64,000 bases of DNA, taken from NCBI GenBank assembly GCA_963942565.1, contig OZ012699.1:27973121-28037120 (forward strand), written 5' to 3'. This document shows positions 24,184-33,109 of this stretch, one piece after another; positions within the stretch are counted from its first letter, which is position 1; each line of letters begins with the position of its first letter. A model generated the notes under the pieces. The model worked only from the letters and a program-made list of their open reading frames with translations, had not been told where the DNA came from and did not search any database. The position numbers were made by a program, and so were the translations under genes. This DNA is from Maea johnstoni. Taxonomy: Eukaryota; Annelida; Polychaeta; Spionida; Magelonidae.

Positions 24184-24945
24184 TTTTTTAAGTACCCAGA
24201 TGTCAACCAATGTGCTGTCCAAAGCAAATGCAATGCTCTTATGTCATCTATTTGTCGGAACCCTTTACACAATATTGTTACTGCTCTCCAACCCTTAATT
24301 CATTATCACTCGTGACAATATCACTATTGTGGGAAAACATTGTAGTTATATTGTTTTGAACTAATAATACATTCAGAAAGTTTAATGGATTTTTAAAACA
24401 AATTAATGTTCAATCATCAGATTAACCTCCACATATTCACTTTTAGGAAATCTGATCTGAAAAACCTACATGTCATGGACCCTGTAACCTGGCAGCAGAT
24501 AAAGAGGGACTCAAGCTACAGGGCAGATGTCCATGGACTATACATCTGCTTGCCAATCATGGAAGGGTATGCCTCATTTAACTTGACTATTCATTTCTAA
24601 TATTCACTAGCTCTTGATTAATCTCTCTATAAACATAACAGTATACATTAAAACCAAAAAGGAATTGCATCATGGTGGAGCACTTTCTTCCATTTTATTC
24701 AGATATGGGTTATGCATACATCCAGTTATTTATAGGTGCCATGCAGTTCAAAAGGTGTAGGCCTGATTCATCTTTATGTAGATGTTAAACTCCACAACAG
24801 GAGTTATTCTACCATCCATGGTGCTCACACACTGAGGTTTTGTCGTCTGCACATCACCCTGATACCATTCCAATGGTGCTTTACAGTATTTAAATTTATT
24901 TATATTTTTCAGGGACCACTGGCTCCTAGCCCTAATTTGGAAAAG
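10788..24945 (+). CDS. multi-exon gene: NRF1-like DBD / OTU-like / PHD / Ulp1-like protein, 3' end not found
   Basis: Assembled by hand from GT-AG sites with consistent phase. Exons: 10780-10813, 10938-10992, 13917-13998, 14353-14418, 15541-15648, 17730-17843, 18491-18553, 18896-19119, 20138-20283, 20643-20814, 21068-21239, 22866-23087, 23470-23743, 23860-23955, 24447-24566, 24913-24945. From the ATG at 10788 this gives about 657 codons; the ATG at 10939 is an alternative start. Domain order: NRF1-like region (about 28-171), Ser/Thr/Pro-rich linker (172-246), helical segment (247-295), OTU-like (about 305-483), PHD (about 500-565), Ulp1/SENP-like start (about 585-658). A likely nuclear, DNA-binding regulator acting on ubiquitin or SUMO marks (inference). 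Internal exons 3 to 7 share one splice phase. The reading frame is open in every exon, so this is not an obvious pseudogene until its 3' end. A domesticated transposase-associated origin is possible because OTU and Ulp1 domains also occur in some DNA transposons, but no transposase is present. Confidence 0.82.
11046..11330. repeat. dispersed repeat in first large intron, inverted copy at 29990-30200
   Basis: The GCGGTTCTAACGATTCTAA..GTTGAAATTGA(T/C)CCA region near 11303-11345 matches, in reverse complement, GGTCAATTTCAATG..GATCGTTAGAACCGCC near 29990-30030. Further diverged similarity continues inward (CTTTTTGTCATCGC/GTAATTACCAC-type segments). Family unknown. Confidence 0.4.
11842..13905. 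repeat. 41-bp minisatellite, about 50 units, inside an intron
   Basis: The unit reads approximately CTATCTAGCTGCCCTCTAAC followed by CTGCGGTGCTCGGTCCTTTAT. The period is exactly 41 bp: the variant ACCTGGTCTTTAAC occurs at 12359, 12523 and 12687 (spacing 164, four units) and again at 13589 (902 = 22 units after the third). Unit variants CCTTTAT, CCGATAC, CTATATC and GCTATATG alternate, giving a local four-unit higher-order repeat. The array ends 12 bp before the acceptor of exon 3 at 13917. Confidence 0.95.
13917..18553 (+). CDS. exons 3-7: NRF1/EWG/P3A2-like DNA-binding region
   Basis: The spliced exons read ..RHRDIKIAVLVYTSGDGVQF.., then ..MRRAIPRLVKQDVERRLGKP.., then ..LLKPVWWPAQVAYRSPN.., then ..DLRQIMTCYQQYM. 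From memory, NRF1 has the same order: AIVLCIS.., LRAFIPEMLKYSTGRGKP.., CKPIWWPEDIPW.., ALRTIVKNCYKQH. The WWP motif with upstream IP and downstream RxI...CY is the strongest match. NRF1-type proteins bind GC-rich sites as dimers through this region. Sequence identity is modest, so DNA binding is predicted rather than certain. An unrelated fold with a chance WWP motif is the alternative. Confidence 0.6.
19316..20097. mobile_element. hAT-type MITE, 782 bp, in intron 8
   Basis: Ends TAGTGATGTCATTGAT and ATGATGACATCCCTA are inverted repeats. They are flanked by the 8-bp duplication GTTTGGCC at 19308-19315 and 20098-20105, diagnostic of hAT. The subterminal parts are ATCGATTCG-rich like the MITE at 27316. 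No transposase frame. The right end lies 40 bp upstream of exon 9 (20138), so the exon acceptor sits just outside the element. Confidence 0.9.
20643..23087 (+). CDS. exons 10-12: OTU-like (vertnin-type) domain
   Basis: The segment opens with TTDSNCLFSSVSSCLTGN, matching the D-x-N-C catalytic Cys box of OTU proteases (Cys about residue 315). It continues through a helical LRLGAAWYG..HYIKH stretch and closes with SDYINHVIPL, where the His (about 475) sits at the OTU catalytic His position. OTU domains cleave ubiquitin linkages. The Cys and His are both retained, unlike many degenerate vertnin-type copies. The length of about 170-180 residues is normal for OTU folds. The start was placed at acceptor CTTCTTTTAAG (20642) because only it keeps phase with exon 9. 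Confidence 0.65.
21301..21375. repeat. short CTACTAGCCCTACCG repeats
   Basis: CTACTAGCCCTACCGCTAA occurs twice in tandem (about 21339-21375) and once inverted as GGTAGGGCTAGTAG near 21311. It is probably a remnant of a small TIR element inside the intron. Confidence 0.5.
21560..21705 (+). repeat. possible tRNA-derived SINE
   Basis: TGGCATGTTAGTTGG followed by GGGTTCGACTCCCAC looks like a box A and a near-perfect box B, but they are closer together than in a tRNA. A similar but weaker segment (GGGTTGGACTCCCAC) lies at 14927-14941. Could be a truncated SINE head or coincidence. Confidence 0.35.
22110..22230 (-). repeat. dispersed repeat related to 2999-3080
   Basis: Read on the minus strand: GAATGCATCTCAGAGCACC, then a GC-rich stretch with GGCCGTGAGCGGCC. 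The same opening motif is at about 3008 on the plus strand. It lies in intron 11 of the multi-domain gene. Probably part of an old DNA transposon; family not assigned. Confidence 0.4.
23470..23743 (+). CDS. exon 13: PHD finger
   Basis: Reads PCNSC, then a 23-residue spacer, VQCDRCELWYHPECLG, then FLCCPRD. This is the C4HC3 pattern CxxC..CxxC-x4-HxxC..C. PHD fingers read histone H3 tails. The aromatic WYH before the second zinc ligand set and the long acidic-helix spacer are typical. The last pair is unusual: CC followed by PRD leaves no Cys three residues on, so the eighth ligand is missing or supplied elsewhere (for example the extra Cys in PWGWC). Immediately upstream is the OTU-like domain and downstream the Ulp1-like segment. 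Confidence 0.85.
23860..24945 (+). CDS. exons 14-16: N-terminal half of a Ulp1/SENP-like (C48) domain
   Basis: Reads RNYLTDQMINFLV (the W/Y-L-x-D-x-x-I-N box that opens C48 proteases), then ..VHGLYICLPIMEGDHWLLALIWK. The HW pair is the catalytic His context. The catalytic Asp, Gln and Cys that should follow within about 60-90 residues are not in the supported exons. A phase-compatible continuation at 25120-25165 reads RLFLVYANSEDQCNCL and then a stop, with an Asn/Ser where the Asp-Ser is expected; I treat it as uncertain. Ulp1/SENP enzymes remove SUMO; this copy may be truncated or may continue beyond the duplicated block. Confidence 0.7.
24103..24180. repeat. (TA)n microsatellite
   Basis: A near-perfect TA tract of about 78 bp in the intron between exons 14 and 15. 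Confidence 0.9.
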
Positions 24946-25272
24946 GTGAGTTATTTTTTATTAATATAACTTCTTGTAATCAACACTGTGTATGATTGAA
25001 AGCTAAAGATGTTCATGAGGATCCCAAAAGTATTAAAGAATGTCAAATGTATTATTGCATGCCACACCCTCCCTGCATTGAGACATCCTAGCATCTCTGC
25101 ATAAAATTTTTAATTTTAGATTATTCTTAGTTTATGCTAATAGTGAAGATCAGTGTAACTGCTTGTAATGAAGTTTTACGGATTGTTAATTTGCATTTGA
25201 ACTTTTGGAATCTTTCTTATAACTTCTACTAAGCTGTGAATGGTTGAGCAAACAGAAGTACCTAACCAAAAA

Positions 25273-25505
25273 CACTGAAAGAGTTTTTTCCCAGTGTGTA
25301 TCCTCTTATGCAGCCCCAAATCAGATGAGCATATGAATGCCTCATCACATAAATTGCACTGGAAGGGTCTTTCTCCACTATGTATCCACTTATGCTGTTG
25401 CAGATTAGAAGACTGTGTGAATGCAAGTGCTGTAAAGTCCTTGTCGTGTGGAAAAGGTCTTTCCCCTTTGGGTAGTTTGGTTGATGTATTTACCACTTTA
25501 GGGAT
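25273..25505 (-). pseudogene. zinc-finger gene A duplicate, fragment
   Basis: On the minus strand the exon starts at the conserved acceptor (25505), reads IPKVVNTSTK and then jumps to LPKGERPFPHDKDFTALAF..., keeping about two and a half fingers before homology to gene A ends at 25273. Compared with gene A, 6429-6918 is missing, which removes the ATG and N-terminus; the join falls at a shared GTA. The second unit keeps CNLC where gene A has CNLR, so the fragment preserves the ancestral zinc ligand. No start codon or tail remains, so it is very unlikely to make a zinc-finger protein. Confidence 0.85.
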
Positions 25506-25768
25506 CTGAAATAAGAGAACAGGGAAAATAAAAATCAAAAAACAATTACTTTGGGTGAATTTCTCATAAAATCCTCTGTAAACACTGTGTATCTATCACA
25601 TACTATCCCTACTTCTGGATCAGTTTGTGGTAAAATAAGCATCTTTACTAAATTGTGATATTTGAAGATTTCTTTTGTCAGGTGTTGCAGGACATATAGG
25701 TAATAGAATACTACTACTAATGATAATAATAATTATAATAATAATACTAATGATTACAATAATAATAA

Positions 25769-25799
<31 letters not shown>

Positions 25800-26639
25800 A
25801 ATATGAACAATAATAATAATTTTATCTTATACTTCACACATTTCATTTATAAATCCTTTCCTAAGGCATTGACATTTTCACATTCTAAGACAAAGTTCTA
25901 TGTTAGTAATATTGTTGCCATGATAAGTGAATGAATGTTTAAAGTAAGTCAACCAAAACTTTCAAAATTCCTATTCATTACAACAACACTAGGATCAAAG
26001 TAGGGGCTCCCTCTATAAATGTATATTGTATTAGGTCTAGAAAAATTTTGTTTGTTTCCTGTAACCGTCCAAAAACATAGGGTAGGTCAAAACAGGTTAG
26101 ACCGCGAAATTTCATCCAATAAGGTTAGTACTGTTCAGTTCCTAAGCACAGTGACGTCAAGACTAGAGAAAATGATCAAATGTAGAGGTGTATGGGTAGG
26201 TATAGAGTATATGTAATGGAATGTGTATTTTATGCATGTTTTACATTGATTGGGAGTTTGGAGGGCGGAAAAAACTTTAGGGTGGGGATTTTTTTGAATA
26301 AAAACTTGTCAGGGTAGGGTTACAGAAAACAAACAACTTTTTTTAGGCCTTATTACCAGCTGCCTTTCTTTTCTTGGAATTAAACATACTCCATTATATA
26401 TATATATATCATGGAGAATGTTGAACCTTTCTCTAGCCTGACCAAATGTGAATAGAAAGAGGGCATTCTTTGATCATTCCCAGCCAGGGTCTTAGCCAGG
26501 ATTTAGAAAATTGGCAATTGCGAAATTTTGGGGCATCCAAATCTTCAAGGCCTTAGGGGGAACACAATATACTCAGACTTCAACCATAAACATGTATGAA
26601 TTTATCAAGATAAGGCATGATATGATGGACGCGCATTCA

Positions 26640-27046
26640 TTATCGCATGAGTTCGATAAACAGCCACGTGGCCATACTAGATTAGCGCATAACATCTGCG
26701 TGGTTCTAAGAAATTACGCTTGCAATAGACCCACCTTGACAATCATTTGTACCGTTCATAGCTCGATCTGATAATATTGAACCCTTAATTTCACTTGTTA
26801 TGTGGTTGCCCCGAAATGAAACAAGGTTGTCAGTATCTTAGGGCAAGAGTGGTAGATTAGTACATGAGTTAGAATACCACTACTCAGATGGCGCTTTTGG
26901 TGATGGAACTCAGATGGCGCTTTTGGTGATGGAACTCAGATGGCGCTTTTGGTGATGGACCCGACGCTAATATAACGATCCACTATTATCGAAAAATGGA
27001 TCAATGTGCTAAATGTAAACTCGCTAATAATTCGAACTTTACAGTA
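26640..27046. repeat. dispersed repeat shared with 40230-40545, with a 26-bp triplicate
   Basis: A diverged stretch (TTGCAATAGACCCA, ATTGAACCCTTAAT, GAGTTAGAATACCACT) matches 40330-40475 in the same orientation. Both copies end near TTCGAACTTTACAGTAT. Here the segment holds three perfect tandem copies of CTCAGATGGCGCTTTTGGTG plus six bases at 26883-26960. The other copy has a 54-bp palindrome at the equivalent place. Confidence 0.6.
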
Positions 27047-27315
27047 TCAGCCACCCGAGGAATATGGGCCACTATAATTATTTGACAAAATAATTAGTGG
27101 GGAATCTTGGCCACCCTTGATCTATTCGTGGTCACCATTACACAAAATATAGACCACCCAGTAAATCTTGCCAATGCAACAAGTAATCTGCTATTTTTTC
27201 TTGTTTTCGCCACCCGGATCAGCTCCGGTTGACTTTTTTCTTGACAGTAAGCATTGTAGTAAATATTGATCAGCTTTTGCTATATCAGAATTTACATAAT
27301 CAGATTACTTCCAGG

Positions 27316-27714
27316 TAGGGCTGTCATTGATAAGAAATATTTATCGATTCGATAATTGACAAAATTATTACCGATACGCTACTTCGATTCGATTGAGCGA
27401 ATCGAATTCAAAATGAATGAAAACCAGCAATGTGCTTATGATGAATGGTTGTAGTTCGCGTGTGGGGTGATTTTTTGACCTATTGATCACAGCCCTAACA
27501 CCTACACATTCATCTGTGTGAATTCAAGGATAAATGGAATGGACACACACAGTTGTAGTGGGGAGTTTATGTGTTGTTCGAGCTGTTTTTCTGAAAAATA
27601 AGTTTATTTACCTAATTTGCATATGAATCGATATGTTGTGCCTTCTTCGATATCGATAGTCGATAAGGTTTTTTTGTCGATTCATCGATACAGGCGTTAT
27701 CAATGACAGCCCTA
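27316..27714. mobile_element. hAT-type MITE, 399 bp
   Basis: TIRs TAGGGCTGTCATTGATA and TATCAATGACAGCCCTA (one mismatch region inward). The 8-bp target duplication CTTCCAGG lies at 27308-27315 and 27715-27722. The homologous site in copy 1 of the segmental duplication (about 9068-9080) is empty and holds a single CTTCCAGG. No coding capacity. Confidence 0.95.
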
Positions 27715-28379
27715 CTTCCAGGTTAGCTTTAGAAATAACAGACGACCATTGCACAATCCGATAGACGATACGTCCAGTCTTAGATGAATAAAAGAACGGA
27801 AATATAGCGAGAAACATGACAGGAAATGGTCACATAGAACATTTGAAAGTCACTAGATACAACTTTCAACCATTAGATGCACGCTAGAACTCCTATATTA
27901 AGCTGCAAGCCGATGTATTATATACTTCCTTACCTAAATATCCCACTTTTATGTATATAGTCATTTCCATTAAAACTGCTTTTACACTCAGTTTTCTTCT
28001 AAGAGGGGAAATCTGAGAGGCTGTCTCTTTTTGTGTAACAGCCCCTCTGATGACTTAATTGATTGGACCCTCGTATCGTTTACATTATAGCGAAACCTGC
28101 GCGCCAACATGCCCAGAACGCGACTTTTTGTGATATAGGCCGCAGCAAGCTGAGGCACTGAGGTTGCTCAGGTGGTTTCATATCCCTTGTTTTAGTTATC
28201 TAACTCTAAGGTTGAGTCTGTTTAGAATTCGGATTGTTTGTCTACGAGTTGACTTGATCAATTTTTCACGAAATGCAGTACCTTAAGTTAAACATCTGCC
28301 CACTGCCACTCCAAAGCAAATGTTGATTTTTCTATTGTGTCGAATTGCCGCTGAGGTTGGTTCATCTTGATAGTGCCAA

Positions 28380-28560
28380 AAAAATGGCGTCAAAAGCTGG
28401 CTGGATCAGATGTGGTTAGAGAGAGCAAAGTCTCTGAGGCTCCAGCCAATAGAAATACAGAGCGTCATGAGTCACAAGACTGGTGGCGTCCCCTATATTA
28501 TCCTGTGATTGAGAGGGTTGTGGGGCTGTCACCGAAAGGCCGCGAACCCGATGACCACCT
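28380..28560. repeat. repeat shared with 55895-56050
   Basis: AGAGAGCAAAG.CTC.GAGGCTCCAGCCAATAGAAATACAG and following sequence recur at about 55935-55980, with further similarity around TTGAGAG.GTTG. The family is unknown. The CCAAT-box-like CCAATAGAA may be fortuitous. Confidence 0.55.
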
Positions 28561-29129
28561 CTGTAATCCATTTTTTTGTTTTATTAAGCATTCAGAAGGT
28601 TGCTTTTGATAGACGTACGTGACGTTGGGTGTATTTTTTAAACATTTCACCATTAAAACAAAGATTTTCAAAAAAAAAAAGAAATAGCAAAAAAACATGT
28701 TTTTGAAAAGATTTGGTTTTTTTCCAATAACATGAAAACAGTGCCCCTGAAAGATATTTGAAATTGTTAAAATTGATCAGTTGGCCAGCATAGTAAATTA
28801 GGAGTAGTGCAAGGGTACATTTCATCCCGACCTAGAAATTGACATACCCACCTCTAAAATATGGGAGGTGCCCGCAACTTAAGCCAAGGGCAGACAATGT
28901 GATCTGAAAAAATACCGTAGGTCTCCAAAATTCCCAGGGGTTGGGGGTTGGGAGTGTGTCGACCGTCAACTCACCAACTGTAGGCTGTAGTGACTGCACA
29001 TGCCTCCAGTCAAAGAGTATATGTGTTTGTATAAGCTAAGCTTCCGTTTATGGTTACATTACCTATACGAACCATGCACAGATATATGAAGTAATACCAG
29101 TAATACCAAGCTGTGTACGCAACTTGTTT

Positions 29130-29770
29130 CCGCAAAGAATACGAATACGAATACGAACTTTATTACTCTCCAACCGCCTTTTGCGGTACATAGAGGAAAT
29201 ACAATAATTTCATTAGAAAAATCAACATATATATACATCAACATTGTTGTCATAATTGTAAAAATAAACATATATACACATACAATATACACCCATAAAA
29301 GTCATGTGTGTCAACATTATACGATGATTTATCTGATTACTGTCATAATTAATCATAAAGACAATTTAAATCAACATTATTAATTTATTCACTCACAACA
29401 TCTGGAAGAGATGTTTATTCCTTCATGCCAAAGTAAACAAATTTGGCAACCTTAATTAACAAATTTCTATCATTTGTAAGTAATAATTGACTCATTTTCA
29501 AAGTGCTGCACCTAGTTCTATAGTATTTTGGTATAGTGGATATTCTATGCTTCTCAATACCACTACATTCAAATAAGAAGTAGAATTCATCACCTAGAAT
29601 TCTCTCGGCTTTCTGCACTTAGTGCAGATGCGCTCTTGCCTTGGTATTGACAAATTAACCGACAATTTTTGAGAACCAGTTCTAAAATCAAGTAGCGAGT
29701 ATTTAATGTACTCTGGCAATATATCTACTAGTATGTATTCTTCGAATTCATGAATGTCTTTATAAATTTT
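29130..29770 (-). mobile_element. 3' fragment of a non-LTR retrotransposon (LINE)
   Basis: On the minus strand, 29760-29590 encodes LPEYIKYSLLDFRTGSQKLS..RQERICTKCRKPRE. In another frame, 29618-29415 gives GDEFYFLFECSGIEK..IPKYY..LKMSQLL..LAKFVYFG. This is the C-terminal C-x2-C..FEC-type zinc-knuckle region that ends the reverse-transcriptase ORF of many invertebrate LINEs. The 3' UTR runs on to a GTATTC repeat tail at about 29138-29160. The two coding parts are in different frames, so the copy is dead and 5'-truncated. Clade not assigned. Confidence 0.75.
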
Positions 29771-32700
29771 GTATGTTTAGGTTTCGTCCTCTGAAATTCT
29801 GCTAAACCATTTCTGCAGAACAAGCAAAGGCAACGACCTCTATCGGTGGAATATGGCAAAGAATGACGTCACAAATTACAAAGTCGTAACTTTGTGACTG
29901 CTTTGAAGGTGAATACAGAATTATTAGGGAAAAGCTGCCACGGCGAGGCCTCTATGTTCACAGTAAAAATAAACTATCCGCCTCTCCGTGGGTCAATTTC
30001 AATGCTGTTTAGATCGTTAGAACCGCCAGCCCACAATTCATTCTACGTGTCATATCTCTTTTAAAGTTCTTGCGTAATGGAGATTTTGCGACAAGTTGAA
30101 ATCATAGTAATTTTATGCCATTAATTAATGGTCAATCACCACTAATACTGTGTGATTATTTCACAAATATCTTCGAGCTTTGCGGGCATTTTAAGTTTTG
30201 CTTTGTAGTCATTACAATTAAAGTATTATCCTCCAAATTTTACGAGTTTCAGTAATCCTCAATGTGTTTATCTTCATTTAAATTCTTGTTTTTTTCCTCA
30301 TTTATTCTAAAAAGATAAGTTCATACCAGCCATATTCAGTGCAAGCCATACCATAATGACAAGATCTAATTCCGTTTGTTTGCCCACTGTTAGATGGCCG
30401 ATTCGGCTAATCATAAACAAGTAAATAGGATATTTGTGAGGAGGATTTTGGGCGTATTCACTATCCCCGCCCTGCGCCCGGCCTATCGTCGTACTACTAA
30501 TTATTGATGTACCCACCGTGACCCTGTGGAGCAGCATTTTGGTGTACTTAACTGGTTAAGCCCGACCTCGCTCAGCCATTTCCCAGCCCCCGCCCCCTCC
30601 AGGGGATTTAATTGACTAGGACATAACCTTGGATAAAGAAAAGAATGGCTCATATGTAGCGAGAGATCAATTACTATATGCACTATAGTGAGATGCTGGA
30701 CTCATGCCAAGAGTCGCTGACTGGCAGCAGTGCGAGGTCACGTGGGAACAAGGGCCAATCAGGGCTCTCGCATCGATTACATTACAGATAAACCTGATCT
30801 CCACCATCAGTTGGGCAACAATTTAGGGCTATTAGGGGGCTATTAGTTGACGCTAGCATGTTCAGGTTGGCCGGCTGCTTTCGAATCCACTTGTGTTTGG
30901 TCATCTAAGGCATAACCAATAGGTCACAGCTGATCCCTTAACACATGCATAGGTCGTCGTAGACAATGAATCTTGAATTTTGAATTTTTCTGCCATATTG
31001 TAGCTTCCTAGGAAAATCAGTCCCCTCCTCCTATCCTGGGGGATATTTTGAAAGTTGTATTTAGTGACTTTGAAATTCTATGTGACCATTTCCTGTCATG
31101 ACTTATTCAGAATTGCATCTAAATAACTCTGTTTAAATTTGGCTAGATGAACTGAAATTGTAATATACATGTACAGAAGGCTTCCATTGGGCGAGGTAAA
31201 ATTATCTTGGAAATTCCTCTCAGGAGTGGTAAAATTTCTTAAAAAATAACACTCTAGAATACGGGTTATCCCACAAAGATAGCTCATCCCCCCCCACACA
31301 CACAGGGAGTAAACCTTTCTTGGAAATTTTTAATCATGACATATGTGTGTGAGATAATTAAATTCATTTGGAGAAACTGAAAGACGCCCTAGAAAGTCTG
31401 AGCATTTGGCTGTCTGGATGTTGTGCATGATTTAATATACATCTTGATACATATCATGACTACGATAGACCAAAAGTTTACTAGTATAAGATAGTCAAAC
31501 ATGAACAATCTGGTAATGGCTATAAGCCATTATTTCCCATTATAATTTTGGCAAAAAGACATTTGCAGAAAAAAAGAAATTACTGAAATTACAATTTCGA
31601 CTATATAATAGTGCAGCAATTTGGGGATTAAGGGAGTTCAGTTGTATTAATGCAGTACACAACAAGGCATTTGGGCCTAGGCTGGTATGCCACAAATGCA
31701 TGGTTTCAGGGCTCGTTTCTATCTCTTCATCGACAGTGGCTGAACACCTCTAGATTCCACTGTCACCTTTTTCACATGAGTGTAGATAGACCTCTTAGAA
31801 AGATTTACTGTAAATCACTTAAGTATAGCGGGAACAATAAGATAGCGATAATAGCGCTCTGCCCATATGCGCTATTGTAAAATTCCCGTCTTAATACAAA
31901 TCTTAATTGAACTTGCTGTTGCCAAATTACCAACTGAATAGGACAAACAGGTCATTTGAACCAAGCCAACTAGGCCAATTGAGGGGCCGACTCGATGAAG
32001 CCAACGAGCTGAGCAAGAAGAGCAGTTGGCTCAACTGGTTGGCCCTTGTTGGATGACTTTCTGGATGACTTTGACCGATCAGACCATTTGACATGATTTA
32101 CCTGGCATATGGTGGCAGGCAGATGCCATATAACCTAGGAGGCTTAGTTGACTGGTAGATTTGAAGTCTCTCCTAAAGAATGAAGGTCCCGAGTCCCCTT
32201 AATCTTTACAAACTTAAATGCCTGAATTTGTTGATTATAGAGTTCTATTAGGTGAATTGATTCAAAACTGGCCAAGGGTATTAAGTTAGCACATTGGGTT
32301 ATTTTCTCTAAATCAGTTTTTCCCCTCTATTCTGCTTTAATTGACACTTTAAACTATACAAATAATCTATAGCCTGCCATGCCTTCTGTGGGCGAATACA
32401 TTAAGCATAACCATGCTGAATTAATTCAGCTGCGACTGCCCCGAGTCAACATTTTACATACAATTATTTATGACAAGAACTACTGTTTGGTTATTTTTGC
32501 AAATAATCCCCACATCATTAAACAAACTACATAACATTACAACCATCTCATTCTCCAGTAGTCAATTGCCCTCCCCCCGAAACAAAGATTAACGCTTGCA
32601 TATAATGGGCCTTTAAGCAAATTTAATAAAGTGAAAAACAATTTTTAAAAACCCAATTTCACTTAATCAGTAATAAAGCGCTGGACATGGAAACGAATCC

Positions 32701-32820
32701 CTGCATGTCCAACATATCTTACTATAGCAATACAATGTTTAACTTTGAAGTAACTAACAAATAAAGTCAATAATATGACCAGGGTGTGTGTAACAGTGCA
32801 TTACACAAGCATTGTTTATT
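29771..32820. other. non-genic stretch
   Basis: No exon supported. It holds the inverted copy (29990-30200) of the 11-kb repeat, a TTCCTGTCATGAC fragment near 31091 of the 55116 element family, and half of the mariner-type MITE at 31800-31920. Confidence 0.45.
31800..31920. mobile_element. half copy of mariner-type MITE
   Basis: Reverse complement of 1390-1510: CTGTAAATCACTTAAGTATAGC at the left, then TAGCGATAATAGCGCTCTGC. The opposite end is absent, so it is truncated near 31920. Confidence 0.7.
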
Positions 32821-32824
32821 TTTC

Positions 32825-33107
<283 letters not shown>

Positions 33108-33109
33108 TA

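Larger units (their letters stand above)
25273..28365. repeat. segmental duplication, copy 2
   Basis: Direct copy of 6227-9742 in two blocks (25273-25981, 27047-28365). It carries the gene A fragment, the AAT microsatellite and the upstream region, with its own later insertion (hAT MITE, 27316-27714). The left edge lies 328 bp after the last supported exon of the multi-domain gene. Confidence 0.85.
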
